Below are positions 32,192 to 41,239 of a stretch of DNA of 64,000 nt, piece after piece (the first letter of the stretch is position 1; the number at the start of each line of letters is the position of its first letter). The position numbers were made by a program, and so were the translations under genes. The DNA is from Streptomyces canus 299MFChir4.1 (GTDB taxonomy: Bacteria; Actinomycetota; Actinomycetes; Streptomycetales; Streptomycetaceae): contig NZ_KB911591.1 of assembly GCF_000383615.1 (NCBI RefSeq), positions 189,344 through 253,343 on the forward strand, written 5' to 3'. The notes beneath the pieces are model-generated. The model did not search any database and was not told the origin of the DNA. It saw nothing but the letters and a program-made list of their open reading frames with translations.

Positions 32192-33112
32192 ATGTCCAGG
32201 ACCCGTGTCAGCTTCGACAGCGCCGGTATCGAGATCGCCGCACACCTCTACGTTCCCGACAGCCCGGCCGTCGGCCCCCGTGCGGCGCTGGTGGTCGGAC
32301 ACCCCGGCACCGGGGTGAAGGAGCAGACCTCCGGTACGTACGCGCAGCTGCTGGCCGAGCGTGGATTCGTCACTCTCGCCTTCGACGCCGCTCACCAGGG
32401 CGAGTCCGGTGGTCTGCCCCGCGGGCTGGAGGACCCCGCCCAGCGCATCGAGGACTTCAAGGCCGCCGTCTCGTACCTCACGACCCGCGAGGAGGTCGAC
32501 TCCGACCGCGTCGGTCTGCTCGGCATCTGCGCCTCCGGTGGCTACTCGCTGGCCGCCACCGGAGGCGACCATCGCGTCAGGGCCGTCGCGACCGTCTCGA
32601 CCGCCGAACCCGCCCGCCAGTTCCGCTTCGGCGCCGACGGCTCCCAGGACCCGGCGGTCTTCCAGGCCCTCCTGGACGCCGCCGCTCAGGCTCGCACCCG
32701 TGCCGCCCGCGGCGAGGACCCCGGCGTGCTGACGATGTTCCCGGACACCGCCGAGGAGGCGGGCGCCCTGGGCGGCGAACACGGCATCGAGGGCTGGGAG
32801 TACTACTGCGGCGCCCGCGGCTACCACGAGCGCTCCGCCAAGTACCTCACCTGGGACAGCGTCGACAAGATGGCCTCCGGCGACGTCTTCCGCGCCGTCC
32901 CCCTCATCGGCCCCCGCCCCGTCCTGCAGATCATCGGGGAGCGTGCGGTGACCGCCTGGATGGCGATCGAGGCCCACCAGGCCGCCACCGGCCCCAAGGA
33001 GCTCCATCGCATTCCCGGCGCCAGCCACGTCGACCTCTACGACAAGCGCGAGTATGTCGACCAGGCCGTCGACAAGCTCGCCGACTACTTCACCGCCCAC
33101 CTCGACAAGTGA
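32192..33112 (+). CDS. Alpha/beta hydrolase, dienelactone hydrolase-like
   Basis: A 306-residue cytoplasmic alpha/beta hydrolase. It has an N-terminal beta region (RVSFDSAGIEIAAHLYVPDS), the oxyanion motif VVGHPGTGVKEQTSG, a nucleophile elbow GLLGICASGGYSLA with Cys in the dienelactone-hydrolase position, and a late HVDLYDK histidine. The YcjY-like branch often has this insert pattern. The ATG at 32192 has AGGAG 9 bp upstream. It lies between tannase and SRPBCC genes, consistent with ester or aromatic-compound handling, but the substrate is unknown. Confidence 0.87.
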   Translation: MSRTRVSFDSAGIEIAAHLYVPDSPAVGPRAALVVGHPGTGVKEQTSGTYAQLLAERGFVTLAFDAAHQGESGGLPRGLEDPAQRIEDFKAAVSYLTTREEVDSDRVGLLGICASGGYSLAATGGDHRVRAVATVSTAEPARQFRFGADGSQDPAVFQALLDAAAQARTRAARGEDPGVLTMFPDTAEEAGALGGEHGIEGWEYYCGARGYHERSAKYLTWDSVDKMASGDVFRAVPLIGPRPVLQIIGERAVTAWMAIEAHQAATGPKELHRIPGASHVDLYDKREYVDQAVDKLADYFTAHLDK

Positions 33113-33135
33113 CCTGCCGAGCCCACGTACGGGGG

Positions 33136-33185
33136 CACATGCGGGAGGGGCCGACAGCGCAGGCTGCCGGCCCCTCCCGCATGTG
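33136..33185. terminator. Perfect 18-bp bidirectional terminator
   Basis: CACATGCGGGAGGGGCCG (33136-33153) is fully complementary to CGGCCCCTCCCGCATGTG (33168-33185), with a 14-nt loop. It separates two convergent genes. Confidence 0.85.
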
Positions 33186-33193
33186 AGGGCGGG

Positions 33194-33622
33194 TCACTTC
33201 GCCTGCAACGGCCCCGCGAAGGACTTGCGCAGCGACCGGGGAGCGGCCAGGGGCAGGAGCACGGCGAGCATTTTGCCCTTGACCGTGCTCGGCTCCCGCG
33301 TCAGCTCGACGTCAACCCGGGTGCCGTCGCCCTCGGGGGTCAGCCGGAAGACCCAGCCGCCGCCGGCCCCGAAGAGCTTGGAGTCCAACGTGGTGACGGT
33401 GACCGTGTCACCGGCGGGCTCCCACTCATAGCGCGCCCGCTCCCAGGCGGCCGCGGTCCCCTCGGTGACCTCGGCCCAGGTGTCGCCGAGGCCGTGGACC
33501 TCGAAGTGGTCGGCGTCGATCGTGGGCCAGGCTTGGGGGCGGGAGGGACCGAAGTCGGTCAGTACTCCCAGCACGTCCTTGGGGCTGAGCTGGGAGACGA
33601 GGTGGACGCGTACGACTGCCAT
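33194..33622 (-). CDS. SRPBCC family protein
   Basis: A 142-residue START/Bet v1-like protein (VVRVHLVSQLSPKDVLGVLT, RYEWEPAGDTVTVTTLDSKL, GGWVFRLTPEGDGTRVDVEL, and a C-terminal amphipathic helix). It is unrelated in detail to the SRPBCC at 7.7 kb. The ATG at 33622 has GAGGA upstream. Up to three operator-family sites lie 20-146 bp before the start, the densest set in the window. The ligand is unknown. Confidence 0.85.
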   Translation of the reverse strand: MAVVRVHLVSQLSPKDVLGVLTDFGPSRPQAWPTIDADHFEVHGLGDTWAEVTEGTAAAWERARYEWEPAGDTVTVTTLDSKLFGAGGGWVFRLTPEGDGTRVDVELTREPSTVKGKMLAVLLPLAAPRSLRKSFAGPLQAK

Positions 33623-33641
33623 GGGATGTCCTCACCGAAAA

Positions 33642-33768
33642 GTAACTGTTCTGAGCGGTGACGAGAGATTCCCACACGGCTGCGTCACCAGTCAAGGCGG
33701 TTACTTTGGTGTCATCGGCGTCGCGCACCCAGAGCCGTTGTGCCCTCGTCACCCCGTCAGGTGGTGAC
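33642..33768. promoter_or_regulatory. Shared operators, sites J1, J2 and K
   Basis: J1 is GTAACT-N9-GGTGAC (33642-33662). J2 is GTCACC-AGTCAAGGC-GGTTAC (33684-33704). K is GTCACC-CCGTCAGGT-GGTGAC (33748-33768, both halves perfect). On the minus strand the J2 spacer contains TTGACT and the K spacer CTGACG, pointing the promoters to the SRPBCC gene at 33622. K could also affect the plus-strand MFS gene 188 bp away. Confidence 0.7.
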
Positions 33769-33955
33769 AGCCGCAGAATCAGACCGCCGGGGGCGCAGGG
33801 TGTGCCTCCAGGGGTACGAGGCCCGCTTGAGTCCCTGGGTTCGGTGCTGGTGGAAGTGGTCCGCGCGGTCTTCGCCGCCCTCCTCCGTCCCGGACCGGTG
33901 AAACGGCGACCGCCGACAGGTCTGTATCACCAAGACCTGATCGGAAGGACCGGAC

Positions 33956-35392
33956 ATGACCCTCGCCCCGCCCCACAAGGCGCCGGCATCACCGCCGTGG
34001 GTACTCGTGCTGACCGCGGTCGCCGCCCTCGTGGTGGCACTCGACCAACTGGTGGTCGCCACCGCGCTCCAAACGATCCACCGCGACCTGGGCGCCTCGA
34101 TGACGAGCCTGGAGTGGACCGTCAACGCCTTCAGCCTCAGCTTCGCCGCGCTCATGATCCCCGGCGCCGAACTCGGCGACCGGATCGGCCGCAAGCGGAC
34201 GTACATCCTCGGCCTGGTCGTCTTCGCGCTCGCCTCGGCCGCATGCGCCCTGGCGCCGAACATCGGACTGCTGATCGCCGCCCGCGTCCTCCAGGGCGCA
34301 GGCGGCGCCATGATCTCGCCCGCCGCACTGGCACTCCTGACCGCGGCCGCGCCGCCGCACAAGCGCGGCGCCGTCATGGGGATCTACGCTGCCGTGATGG
34401 GTCTCGCCGTCGTCGGCGGCCCGCTAGTCGGAGGTGCCGTCACGCAGGGCCTGGCCTGGCAGTGGATCTTCTGGATCAATGTGCCGGTCATCGCCGCGGT
34501 CATCCCGTTCGCGGCGGCCAAGCTCACCGAGACGAAGGGGGAGCCGATCGCCATCGACTACCTGGGCATCCTGCTCGTCGCGGCCTCGATGTTCGGCCTC
34601 GTGTGGGCACTGGTCCGCTCGGGCCCGGCGGGTTGGGGCAGCGGAGAGGTCCTCGGTTCCCTGGTCGGCGGCCTCGTCCTGCTCGCCGCGTTCGCCGGCT
34701 GGGAGCGGCGGGCCACGGAGCCGATGCTTCCGCTGAGCCTGTTCCGCGTCCCCGCCTTCGCCGCCGGCAACCTCTCGACACTCCTGCTGACCGCGTCCCT
34801 GTTCGGCACGGTCTTCTTCCTGGCCCAGTATCTCCAGATCTCGCTCGGCTACTCGCCGCTGGGCGCCGGGGTCAGGTTCCTGCCGTGGACGGTGCCACTG
34901 TTCTTCGTCGCCCCCCTCGCCGGCCGGCTGCAGGACCGCGTCGGCCCACGCCGGCTGATCTCGTCGGGGCTCTTCCTCCAGGGTGCGGGACTGGTGTGGC
35001 TGGGCGTCAACGCCCACGACCACGACTCCTACGGGTCCTCCGTCGCCGCACTGATCATCTCGGGCATCGGGACGTCGATGGCCATGCCGGCCCAGCAGAG
35101 CGCGGTGATGACGTCGGTGCCGCCGCAGTCGATGGGCAAGGCCGGCGGCACCTTCAGCACGGTGCGCCAACTCGGCGGCGCCCTGGGCATCGCGGTCCTG
35201 GCCGCGGTCTTCGCGGCCCACGGCAGCGACCGGTCACCGGAGCAGTTCGCGGACGGCTTCTCGGCGGCCATCATCACGTCCGCGGCGCTCGCGTTCGCCG
35301 GGGCCGCCTCGGGCGTCCTCGCCCCGGGCCGTACACCCGCCGCGCGGCACCCGGCCGCTCAGACCTCCCAGGAGGAACTCGGTGTCCGCTGA
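33956..35392 (+). CDS. MFS drug efflux transporter, DHA2 family
   Basis: A 478-residue transporter with about 14 membrane helices. Motifs are VALDQLVVATALQTIHRDLG in helix 1, GAELGDRIGRKRTYILGL in the first loop, AARVLQGAGGAMISPAALAL in helix 4 and VVGGPLVGGAVTQGLAWQWI in helix 5. The ATG at 33956 has GGAAGGAC upstream. The following ECF sigma-factor gene overlaps its end by 11 bp, so the two are co-translated. Its substrate is unknown. Confidence 0.95.
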   Translation: MTLAPPHKAPASPPWVLVLTAVAALVVALDQLVVATALQTIHRDLGASMTSLEWTVNAFSLSFAALMIPGAELGDRIGRKRTYILGLVVFALASAACALAPNIGLLIAARVLQGAGGAMISPAALALLTAAAPPHKRGAVMGIYAAVMGLAVVGGPLVGGAVTQGLAWQWIFWINVPVIAAVIPFAAAKLTETKGEPIAIDYLGILLVAASMFGLVWALVRSGPAGWGSGEVLGSLVGGLVLLAAFAGWERRATEPMLPLSLFRVPAFAAGNLSTLLLTASLFGTVFFLAQYLQISLGYSPLGAGVRFLPWTVPLFFVAPLAGRLQDRVGPRRLISSGLFLQGAGLVWLGVNAHDHDSYGSSVAALIISGIGTSMAMPAQQSAVMTSVPPQSMGKAGGTFSTVRQLGGALGIAVLAAVFAAHGSDRSPEQFADGFSAAIITSAALAFAGAASGVLAPGRTPAARHPAAQTSQEELGVR

Positions 35393-36431
35393 GAGCCGCT
35401 GCACGGGCGAGGAGTTCACCCGGCTCGCCGACCCGTACCAGCAGGAGCTGCTCGCGCACTGCTACCGCATGCTCGGGTCGTTCCAGGACGCCGAGGACCT
35501 CGTACAGGAGACGCTGATCCGGGCCTGGCGCGGATACGGCGACTTCGACGAACGATCCTCGCTGCGCACCTGGCTGTACCGGATCGCGACCAACGCCTGT
35601 CTGACCGCCCTGCGGAGCAGCCACCGACGTGTCCTGCCCTCCGGCCTGGGCGCCGCGACGGAGAGCCCGGAGACGGCCGACCTGTCGAGGTCGGATGCGC
35701 TGCCGTGGCTCGGGCCGATGCCCACGCGCCGTCTCGGGGACGCGCAGGACGACCCCGCCGGCATCGCGGCGCTCCGCGACAGCACCCGGCTCGCGCTCAT
35801 CGCCGCCTTCCAGCGGCTGCCCGCCCGGCAGCGTGCCGTCCTGATCCTCGTCGACGTGGTCGCCTTCCGTCCCGCCGAGGCGGCCGACTTCCTCGGGATC
35901 ACCGTCACGGCCGCCCGCAGTCTTCTTCAGCGCGCCCGCGAGACGCTGGCACAGGACGTCCCCGACGAGGAGGAGACGGCGTCGGGCTCCGCGGCCGACG
36001 TGGCACTCGACGAGAAAGTCATGCGTCAGTACCTGCGCGCCTTCGAGACGTCGGACACCGCCGCTCTGGCGGAACTGCTGCGCTCGGACATCGAGTACGA
36101 GATGCCGCCGATCCCCACTTGGTTCCTCGGCCGCGCGGCCGTCGTCGACCACTTGAGGCGCCGGGCGTTCGCCCGACCGCACCGCTCCCTCGCGACCTCC
36201 GCCAACGGCTGCCCGGCAGTGGCGACCTACAGCCTGGCGCCGGACGGCTCGTTCGTCCCGCACGGCATCCATGTGCTGGAGATCCGAGAGGGCCTGATCG
36301 CACGGATCGTGGTCTTCCTCGACGGCGGGCTGTTCCCGTCGTTCGGCCTTCCCACCTCACTCCCCGGTTCCGGCTCAGGAGCGCCAGCGATGACGCCTTC
36401 TGGAGACAATCGTTTGATTGCTTCGGGTTAG
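35382..36431 (+). CDS. ECF sigma factor with C-terminal SnoaL-like domain (SigG/SigJ type)
   Basis: A 349-residue RNA polymerase sigma factor. Region 2 is AHCYRMLGSFQDAEDLVQET LIRAWRGY, and region 4 is LPARQRAVLILVDVVAFRPA with TVTAARSLLQRARETL. The last 120 residues are a SnoaL/NTF2-like fold (YLRAFETSDTAALAELLRSD) that in this ECF group modulates activity instead of a separate anti-sigma factor. The GTG at 35382 overlaps the MFS gene and has AGGAGG 8 bp upstream. Co-translation with a pump suggests linked control. Confidence 0.93.
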   Translation: MSAESRCTGEEFTRLADPYQQELLAHCYRMLGSFQDAEDLVQETLIRAWRGYGDFDERSSLRTWLYRIATNACLTALRSSHRRVLPSGLGAATESPETADLSRSDALPWLGPMPTRRLGDAQDDPAGIAALRDSTRLALIAAFQRLPARQRAVLILVDVVAFRPAEAADFLGITVTAARSLLQRARETLAQDVPDEEETASGSAADVALDEKVMRQYLRAFETSDTAALAELLRSDIEYEMPPIPTWFLGRAAVVDHLRRRAFARPHRSLATSANGCPAVATYSLAPDGSFVPHGIHVLEIREGLIARIVVFLDGGLFPSFGLPTSLPGSGSGAPAMTPSGDNRLIASG

Positions 36432-36503
36432 ACAACCTTTGCCAGAGTCTGAACGTCCAAAGAACAACAGGAGACGCGCCGTCTCCGTTTAGGGGGAGCG
36501 TTC

Positions 36504-38216
36504 ATGCTCAAGGTGAGCATCGTGGTGCCCGTGTACAACGCGGGGCGCTACATCGACATGTGTGCACCGTCGCTCTTACGCCAGACCTTGGGGGAGGATG
36601 CGTACGAGATCATCTACGTCGACGACGGCTCGACCGACGACTCCGCGCAGCTGCTCGACGAGCTGGCCGACGAGCACGCGCATGTGCGGGTGATCCACCA
36701 GGAGAACTCAGGCTGGCCCGGCAAACCGCGCAACGTCGGCATCCGGGAAGCCCGCGGCGAGTACATCCAATTCGTCGACCAGGACGACGAGTTGACCCCG
36801 GGGGCCCTGGAACACCTGCACCGGATGGCGACCCGCAACGGGTCCGACATCGTCATGGGAAAGGTCATCGGCACCATGCAGGGCCCCAGCAACGTCTTCA
36901 AACGCACCGTGGAGCGCTGCACGGTCGAGGACGCGCCCCTCATGGAGAGCCTCACCCCGCACAAGATGTTCCGCCGCGACTTCCTCCTCACCCACGACAT
37001 CCGGTTCCCCGAGGGCCCGGTGCGCCTGGAGGACCAACTCTTCATGGTCCGCGCCTACTTGCGCGCAAAGACGGTCTCGATCCTCGCCGACCACCCCTGC
37101 TACGTATGGAAGCGCCGTGACGACGGCGGCAACACCAGCAGCCGCGGCACCACCCCGGAGGACTACTACGGTCATCTCCGGACGGTCGTCGAGGCCATCA
37201 AGCAGGACACCCAACCCGGCCCGCTGCAGAACCACTTGCTCCGCCGCTCCTACCGCGTCGAACTGCTTCGTCCGGTGAACGAACCTCGCGTCCTCCAGCG
37301 CACCGGCAAGAACCTTGAGCGCCACTTCGACGTCGTACGCCGTATGGCCCTGGATGCCTACCCGCCCGGTGTCCGCGACGGCCTGCCCGCACTCACCCGA
37401 CTTCGGGCGCACCTGTTGGAGGAGGGCCATCTGGACTCCCTCGTCGAACTCGGCCGCCGCACCCGGCGCATCAGGCCCGAGGTCACCGTCGACGACATCC
37501 GCTGGCGGGACGGAAGGCTCCACGTCACGACCACGATCGGCATGCGCCGCGCCGACGGTGAGCCCCTCGCCCTCGTCGAGCGCTACGGCCGTATGCTCCT
37601 CGACCCCGAGCTGCTGGACGGCATCGAGGGCGCCGAGGGCTGGGAGGCCCCGCACCCCCTCGGCCACGCCCACGGCGAACTCCTGGTCCACGACACAGCC
37701 AGGGACCTGTGGTGGTTCCCCGACGCCGACCTGACCCCGCGCACCCAGCCGCTCGGCGGGCGTCGTCACCGCGTCGTGCTCACCGGCGAAACGGTCATCG
37801 ACCCCCTCACTCTGGCCGGCGGACAGGAGATGGAACCCGGCACGCACGTGGTGTGGGCGAGCGCCCAACTCCTCGGTGTGGGCCGCAGGGCGAGGGTGAC
37901 CCGCAGCGACGCCGAGACGCGCGGTGGCGCTCCGGACCTCGGTCTCGGCGCGGGCCTCGGTCTCGGGTTCGGCTCGGTCAGGGTGGGAAACCCACCCCAT
38001 CTGGTGATCCCGGCCTGGGGCGGCCCGACCGGCCAACTCCGGCTGTCCGTACGCCCACCGGGCCAGGCCACGCTCCCTCACCGTCTCTACCTGCGCACCA
38101 CATCCGTCCCGCCCATCCGCCGCGCAGCCCGCACGGTCCTCCACCGCCTCCCCCCGGACGTCCGGGGCCGAGCGAAGAAGCTGGCACGCAGGGCGGACCC
38201 CTGGAGCGGCAACTGA
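36504..38216 (+). CDS. Family 2 glycosyltransferase with C-terminal accessory domain
   Basis: A 570-residue protein with an N-terminal GT2 (GT-A fold) catalytic domain: VSIVVPVYNAGRYIDMCAPS, IIYVDDGSTDDSAQLL, NSGWPGKPRNVGIREARGEY, FVDQDDELTPGALE (DxD-like metal site) and the acceptor-side RLEDQLFMVRAY. Residues 330-570 form beta-rich modules similar in layout to teichoic-acid glycosyltransferases such as TarS, including a Gly/Leu low-complexity run (LGLGAGLGLGFG). It probably glycosylates a cell-wall or surface polymer. The ATG at 36504 follows GGGGAG. It is a single gene ended by a strong terminator. Confidence 0.88.
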   Translation: MLKVSIVVPVYNAGRYIDMCAPSLLRQTLGEDAYEIIYVDDGSTDDSAQLLDELADEHAHVRVIHQENSGWPGKPRNVGIREARGEYIQFVDQDDELTPGALEHLHRMATRNGSDIVMGKVIGTMQGPSNVFKRTVERCTVEDAPLMESLTPHKMFRRDFLLTHDIRFPEGPVRLEDQLFMVRAYLRAKTVSILADHPCYVWKRRDDGGNTSSRGTTPEDYYGHLRTVVEAIKQDTQPGPLQNHLLRRSYRVELLRPVNEPRVLQRTGKNLERHFDVVRRMALDAYPPGVRDGLPALTRLRAHLLEEGHLDSLVELGRRTRRIRPEVTVDDIRWRDGRLHVTTTIGMRRADGEPLALVERYGRMLLDPELLDGIEGAEGWEAPHPLGHAHGELLVHDTARDLWWFPDADLTPRTQPLGGRRHRVVLTGETVIDPLTLAGGQEMEPGTHVVWASAQLLGVGRRARVTRSDAETRGGAPDLGLGAGLGLGFGSVRVGNPPHLVIPAWGGPTGQLRLSVRPPGQATLPHRLYLRTTSVPPIRRAARTVLHRLPPDVRGRAKKLARRADPWSGN

Positions 38217-38291
38217 GAAGCGCGGGGGCCAGGGTGCCGCGGAACGCCGAGGCGCCGAGGCGCGGAAGCATCACCGCTGCGGTCCGGTGGC

Positions 38292-38326
38292 CCGGCTGGT
38301 GCGGGAGTGCCGGCCGCACCAGCCGG
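38292..38326. terminator. 13-bp bidirectional hairpin terminator
   Basis: CCGGCTGGTGCGG (38292-38304) pairs perfectly with CCGCACCAGCCGG (38314-38326), with a 9-nt loop, between two convergent genes. Confidence 0.8.
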
Positions 38327-38376
38327 TGACTGCTGCGGGGAGGAGACCTCCTCCCGTTCGAGCCCAGCCGGCGGCA

Positions 38377-39366
38377 TCAGCGCAGCGTGACCTCCCGGCC
38401 GATCGACCGCTCGCGGGCCGCTGCAATGACCAGCGCCGTCGCCGCGGCGTCCTGCGCCGCCACGCCGACCGACTTGTAGAGGGTGATCTGGTCCGGTGCG
38501 GTGCGCCCCGGTCTGCTGCCGGCGATGAGTTCGCCCAGTTCGGCGTGCACGTGATCGGCGGTGATGAGGCCGTCGCGGATCGGCATGAGCAGGTCGTTGC
38601 TGCCGGCAGGAAGCGGGGCGAGCACGGCCTGCCGCGACTCGACGCACACCAGAGCCTCAGCCACGGTGGCGTCGTCGATCTCGCGGCCGGCCGGGTTGTA
38701 CCCCACGGACGCGATGTGCACCCCGGGTGTCAGCCAGGAACGGCGGATCACGGGTTCGGCGGCGTGCGTCGTCGCGGCGGCGATGTCCGCGCCGTCCAGT
38801 GCCTCGGCGTAGCTGGACACGGCCTGGACCTCTCCCTCCAGCACGGCGGAGAGTTCGGCGGCCAGGGCAGCGGCTTTCGCGGGATCCCGGCCCGCGACGC
38901 GGATCCGCCGGATCGGGCGGACCCGACAGATCGCACGGGCGTGGGACCGGGCCTGCACGCCGGTGCCCAGCACCGCCAGCACCGTCGCGTCCTCGCGGGC
39001 CAGCAGCCGCGCCGACAACGCGGAGCAGGCGCCGGTCCGCACCGCGGTGATGGCCGTACCGTCCAGCAGTGCGGTGGGCTCACCGGTGTCCGGATCGAAC
39101 GCCACGATCAGCGCCTGATGTGTGGGCAACCGTGCCCCGTCGTTGTGCGGGAAGAGCGACACCAGTTTGGTCATGAGCACCCCGGCCGACGGCAGGAAGC
39201 CCGGCATGGCCGCCAGGAATCCATCGCGTTCGGACACCAGGGCGGCGACGCGGTCGGGCACCGAGGCGCGCCCGGCACTGAGGTCTGCCATCGCAACGGC
39301 CAGGGCATCGATCAGGGCGTCCACGTCGAGCAGGGCTTCGACCTGCGAGCGGCCCAGAACAAGCAT
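38377..39366 (-). CDS. Ornithine cyclodeaminase/mu-crystallin family protein
   Basis: A 329-residue NAD(H)-linked enzyme. The N-terminal dimer domain includes KLVSLFPHN. The Rossmann core is TVLAVLGTGVQARSHARAIC, with RRIRVAGRDPAKAAALAAEL and VHIASVGYNPAGREID, and a late TLYKSVGVAAQDAAAT. Members act as ornithine cyclodeaminases, imine reductases or amino-acid dehydrogenases; which one cannot be told. The ATG at 39366 has AGGAGG upstream. It stands alone and diverges from a small peptidoglycan-binding-like gene. Confidence 0.92.
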   Translation of the reverse strand: MLVLGRSQVEALLDVDALIDALAVAMADLSAGRASVPDRVAALVSERDGFLAAMPGFLPSAGVLMTKLVSLFPHNDGARLPTHQALIVAFDPDTGEPTALLDGTAITAVRTGACSALSARLLAREDATVLAVLGTGVQARSHARAICRVRPIRRIRVAGRDPAKAAALAAELSAVLEGEVQAVSSYAEALDGADIAAATTHAAEPVIRRSWLTPGVHIASVGYNPAGREIDDATVAEALVCVESRQAVLAPLPAGSNDLLMPIRDGLITADHVHAELGELIAGSRPGRTAPDQITLYKSVGVAAQDAAATALVIAAARERSIGREVTLR

Positions 39367-39528
39367 GCGTCTCAACCTCCTGATACCGGTCATACGGCCG
39401 ACGACCGCACAGCCGAAGCGTCGGCCCCGGCCCCCCACCGCCCCGGCTACGACACGCCGTTGTCCGAGAGGAGGTTCATCCGTACGCGACTGAGTCCGTT
39501 CAGCCGGACATACCAAAAGGAGGATCGT

Positions 39529-39807
39529 TTGTTTGGCCGTCAGGCCCGCGGCCAGCAGCGCGCATGTCTCCCACCCCCCGCGGTGAACTACCTCGGCCTG
39601 AACACCGCACCGGCCAAGAACTGGCAGAGCTGCCTGAACGCCTGGGGCTTCAACACCGGCACCGTCGACGGGGTCGTCGGGAGCAACACCGTCACGGCGC
39701 CGCAGAAATTCCTGAACGCGGTCGGCGAAAACGCCGGAACTCCCGACGGGATCGCCGGACCGCAGACCCGCGCTCACCGCGTGCCCCGGACGCGACCGAT
39801 GACGTAG
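39529..39807 (+). CDS. Small peptidoglycan-binding-like protein
   Basis: A 92-residue frame with a TTG start (AGGAGG 5 bp upstream) containing one peptidoglycan-binding type 1 repeat: WQSCLNAWGFNTGTVDGVVG, then TAPQKFLNAVGENAGTPDGI AGPQTRA. No signal peptide is visible, and the C-terminus drifts from the expected pattern after PQTRA. It may be the last part of a longer cell-wall enzyme or a frameshifted relic. The domain is clear, the integrity is not. Confidence 0.55.
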   Translation: MFGRQARGQQRACLPPPAVNYLGLNTAPAKNWQSCLNAWGFNTGTVDGVVGSNTVTAPQKFLNAVGENAGTPDGIAGPQTRAHRVPRTRPMT

Positions 39808-39859
39808 ACGACAAGGAGGAGCAGGATCGGCACGGAAGCACCGTTCTGTGGCCGCCGCC

Positions 39860-40273
39860 TCAGGCGAAGTCGGCCTCGGTGATGCCGTCCGGATGTCCGG
39901 ACGGCCACTCCACCAACTCGATCCGATAACCGTCAGGGTCCGTGAGCCACGACGTCTTCGGGCCGTCAGGGCCACCCGGGTACTGGAGGGGCTCGGGCCT
40001 CAGGCCGGCTTCGGTCAGCGTCTCCAGCGTGGCGGCGAGCCTCTCCACCTGGATCGCGAGGTGGTCGAAACCGCTGCCCACCTCGACCGCTGTGCCGCCG
40101 GGGCGGTGGACCAGTTCGAGCGAGGCCGCCGGTTCGTCGGGGAACTTGAGGATCACGAGGCGAGCCCCGTCGCCGGCCTCGACCCTGCCCAGTTCGGCGT
40201 AGCCCAGGGCGGTGTAGAAACCGAGCGAGCGGGCCAGATCGGTGACGCGGTAAGAGACGAAGAGCGTCTTCAC
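39860..40273 (-). CDS. VOC (glyoxalase/bleomycin-resistance fold) protein
   Basis: A 137-residue VOC protein with two beta-alpha-beta-beta-beta modules: FVSYRVTDLARSLGFYTALG, LVILKFPDEPAASLELVHRP, FDHLAIQVERLAATLETLTE and SWLTDPDGYRIELVEWP. It resembles lactoylglutathione-lyase-like proteins with His/Glu metal ligands. The GTG at 40273 overlaps the stop of the upstream DHFR-family gene by 4 bp (GTGA), so the two are translationally coupled. The substrate is unknown. Confidence 0.9.
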   Translation of the reverse strand: MKTLFVSYRVTDLARSLGFYTALGYAELGRVEAGDGARLVILKFPDEPAASLELVHRPGGTAVEVGSGFDHLAIQVERLAATLETLTEAGLRPEPLQYPGGPDGPKTSWLTDPDGYRIELVEWPSGHPDGITEADFA

Positions 40274-40854
40274 GCGGCCTCCCCGGGGCGACGCACCCGG
40301 TATCGGAGATGCGTGACGTCTCGGTCCTCGAGCCTTCGGACGAGGTCGAGTTCGATGTGATCGCCGCCCAGGTGGTCGAACAGCCGGCGCCCCTCCCCGA
40401 GGAGGACCGGGACCAGGTGGATCTCCATCTCGTCCAGCTGCCCGGCCCGGAGAAGTGCTTGAGCCGCTCCCGCCCCGTGGACCATGACCGGCCGGGCGCC
40501 TGCGACTGCGCGAGCCTGGCGGGCGCAGTCCGCGACATCGGTGACGAAACGCGCGTGGCCGGGTGGCACGTCCCCGGCGTCCACCTGGTGGGTGAGTACG
40601 AGGATGGGCACGCCGTCGTGGTGATCGCCCTGCCAGCGCCCAGCGAGTTCAAAGGTCCGACGGCCGGAGATCAGCGCGCCGGTCGCCAGCGCTTCGCGGT
40701 AGACCTGGCCGCTCGGACCGTCGGATTCTCGGTCGTCGAGCCAGTTGAAGAGGCGTCCACCGTCGCGCCCGAGTTCCTGCCCCGGCCGATCGTCCGGGCC
40801 GGTGATACAGCCGTCGAGCGACATCGACATGTACAGCCGAATCGGATTGTTCAT
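40270..40854 (-). CDS. Dihydrofolate reductase-family (RibD C-terminal-like) protein
   Basis: A 194-residue NADPH-dependent reductase-like protein: IRLYMSMSLDGCITGPDDRP, ATGALISGRRTFELAGRWQG, VPILVLTHQV, VMVHGAGAAQALLRAGQLDE and MEIHLVPVLLGEGRRLFDHL, all typical of the DHFR/RibD superfamily in actinomycetes. The ATG at 40854 has GAGAGG upstream. It is coupled to the VOC gene. The natural substrate is not known, and folate use is unlikely. Confidence 0.9.
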   Translation of the reverse strand: MNNPIRLYMSMSLDGCITGPDDRPGQELGRDGGRLFNWLDDRESDGPSGQVYREALATGALISGRRTFELAGRWQGDHHDGVPILVLTHQVDAGDVPPGHARFVTDVADCARQARAVAGARPVMVHGAGAAQALLRAGQLDEMEIHLVPVLLGEGRRLFDHLGGDHIELDLVRRLEDRDVTHLRYRVRRPGEAA

Positions 40855-41239
40855 CCTGGCCTCTCCGTCTCTCCTCCACGACACCCGGATCCGGCGCTTC
40901 CCGAGCCGCCGGCTGGGTGGGCTGGTCACAAGGGAGACTTCAGGCAACCGGCGAACTCATCGGCCCGACGCGCCGATCTACGGCGTTCGACGAGGGTTCG
41001 TAGCCGCTCGACTCATGGGCGCGCTCGGGGCGGAAACCCACCCCTGCGTCCGTGACACCTGCCTGCTCCACCGTCGGATGCGTCTACGGCGCCCGCCAGG
41101 CGGCCTGCACCGGCCCGATGACGGCCACGCAGCAACGAGCGTGGAGCCGAGGCAATGACCACAAGTCCGCCCCCGGGCAGCGTCCGTTTCGGGCGGGCCG
41201 CCCTCAGCCGGGCGGAGAGGACAGGGGCCGAGGCGGCGG
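40855..41239. other. Intergenic region, no gene seen
   Basis: 385 bp between the DHFR-family start and the methyltransferase end. No reading frame has protein-like features or a matching ribosome site, and no clear hairpin was found. Confidence 0.4.

Noticed and set aside
37935..37980. Repeated ctcggtctcgg units
   Set aside because: They encode the Leu-Gly run in the glycosyltransferase linker and show no other role.
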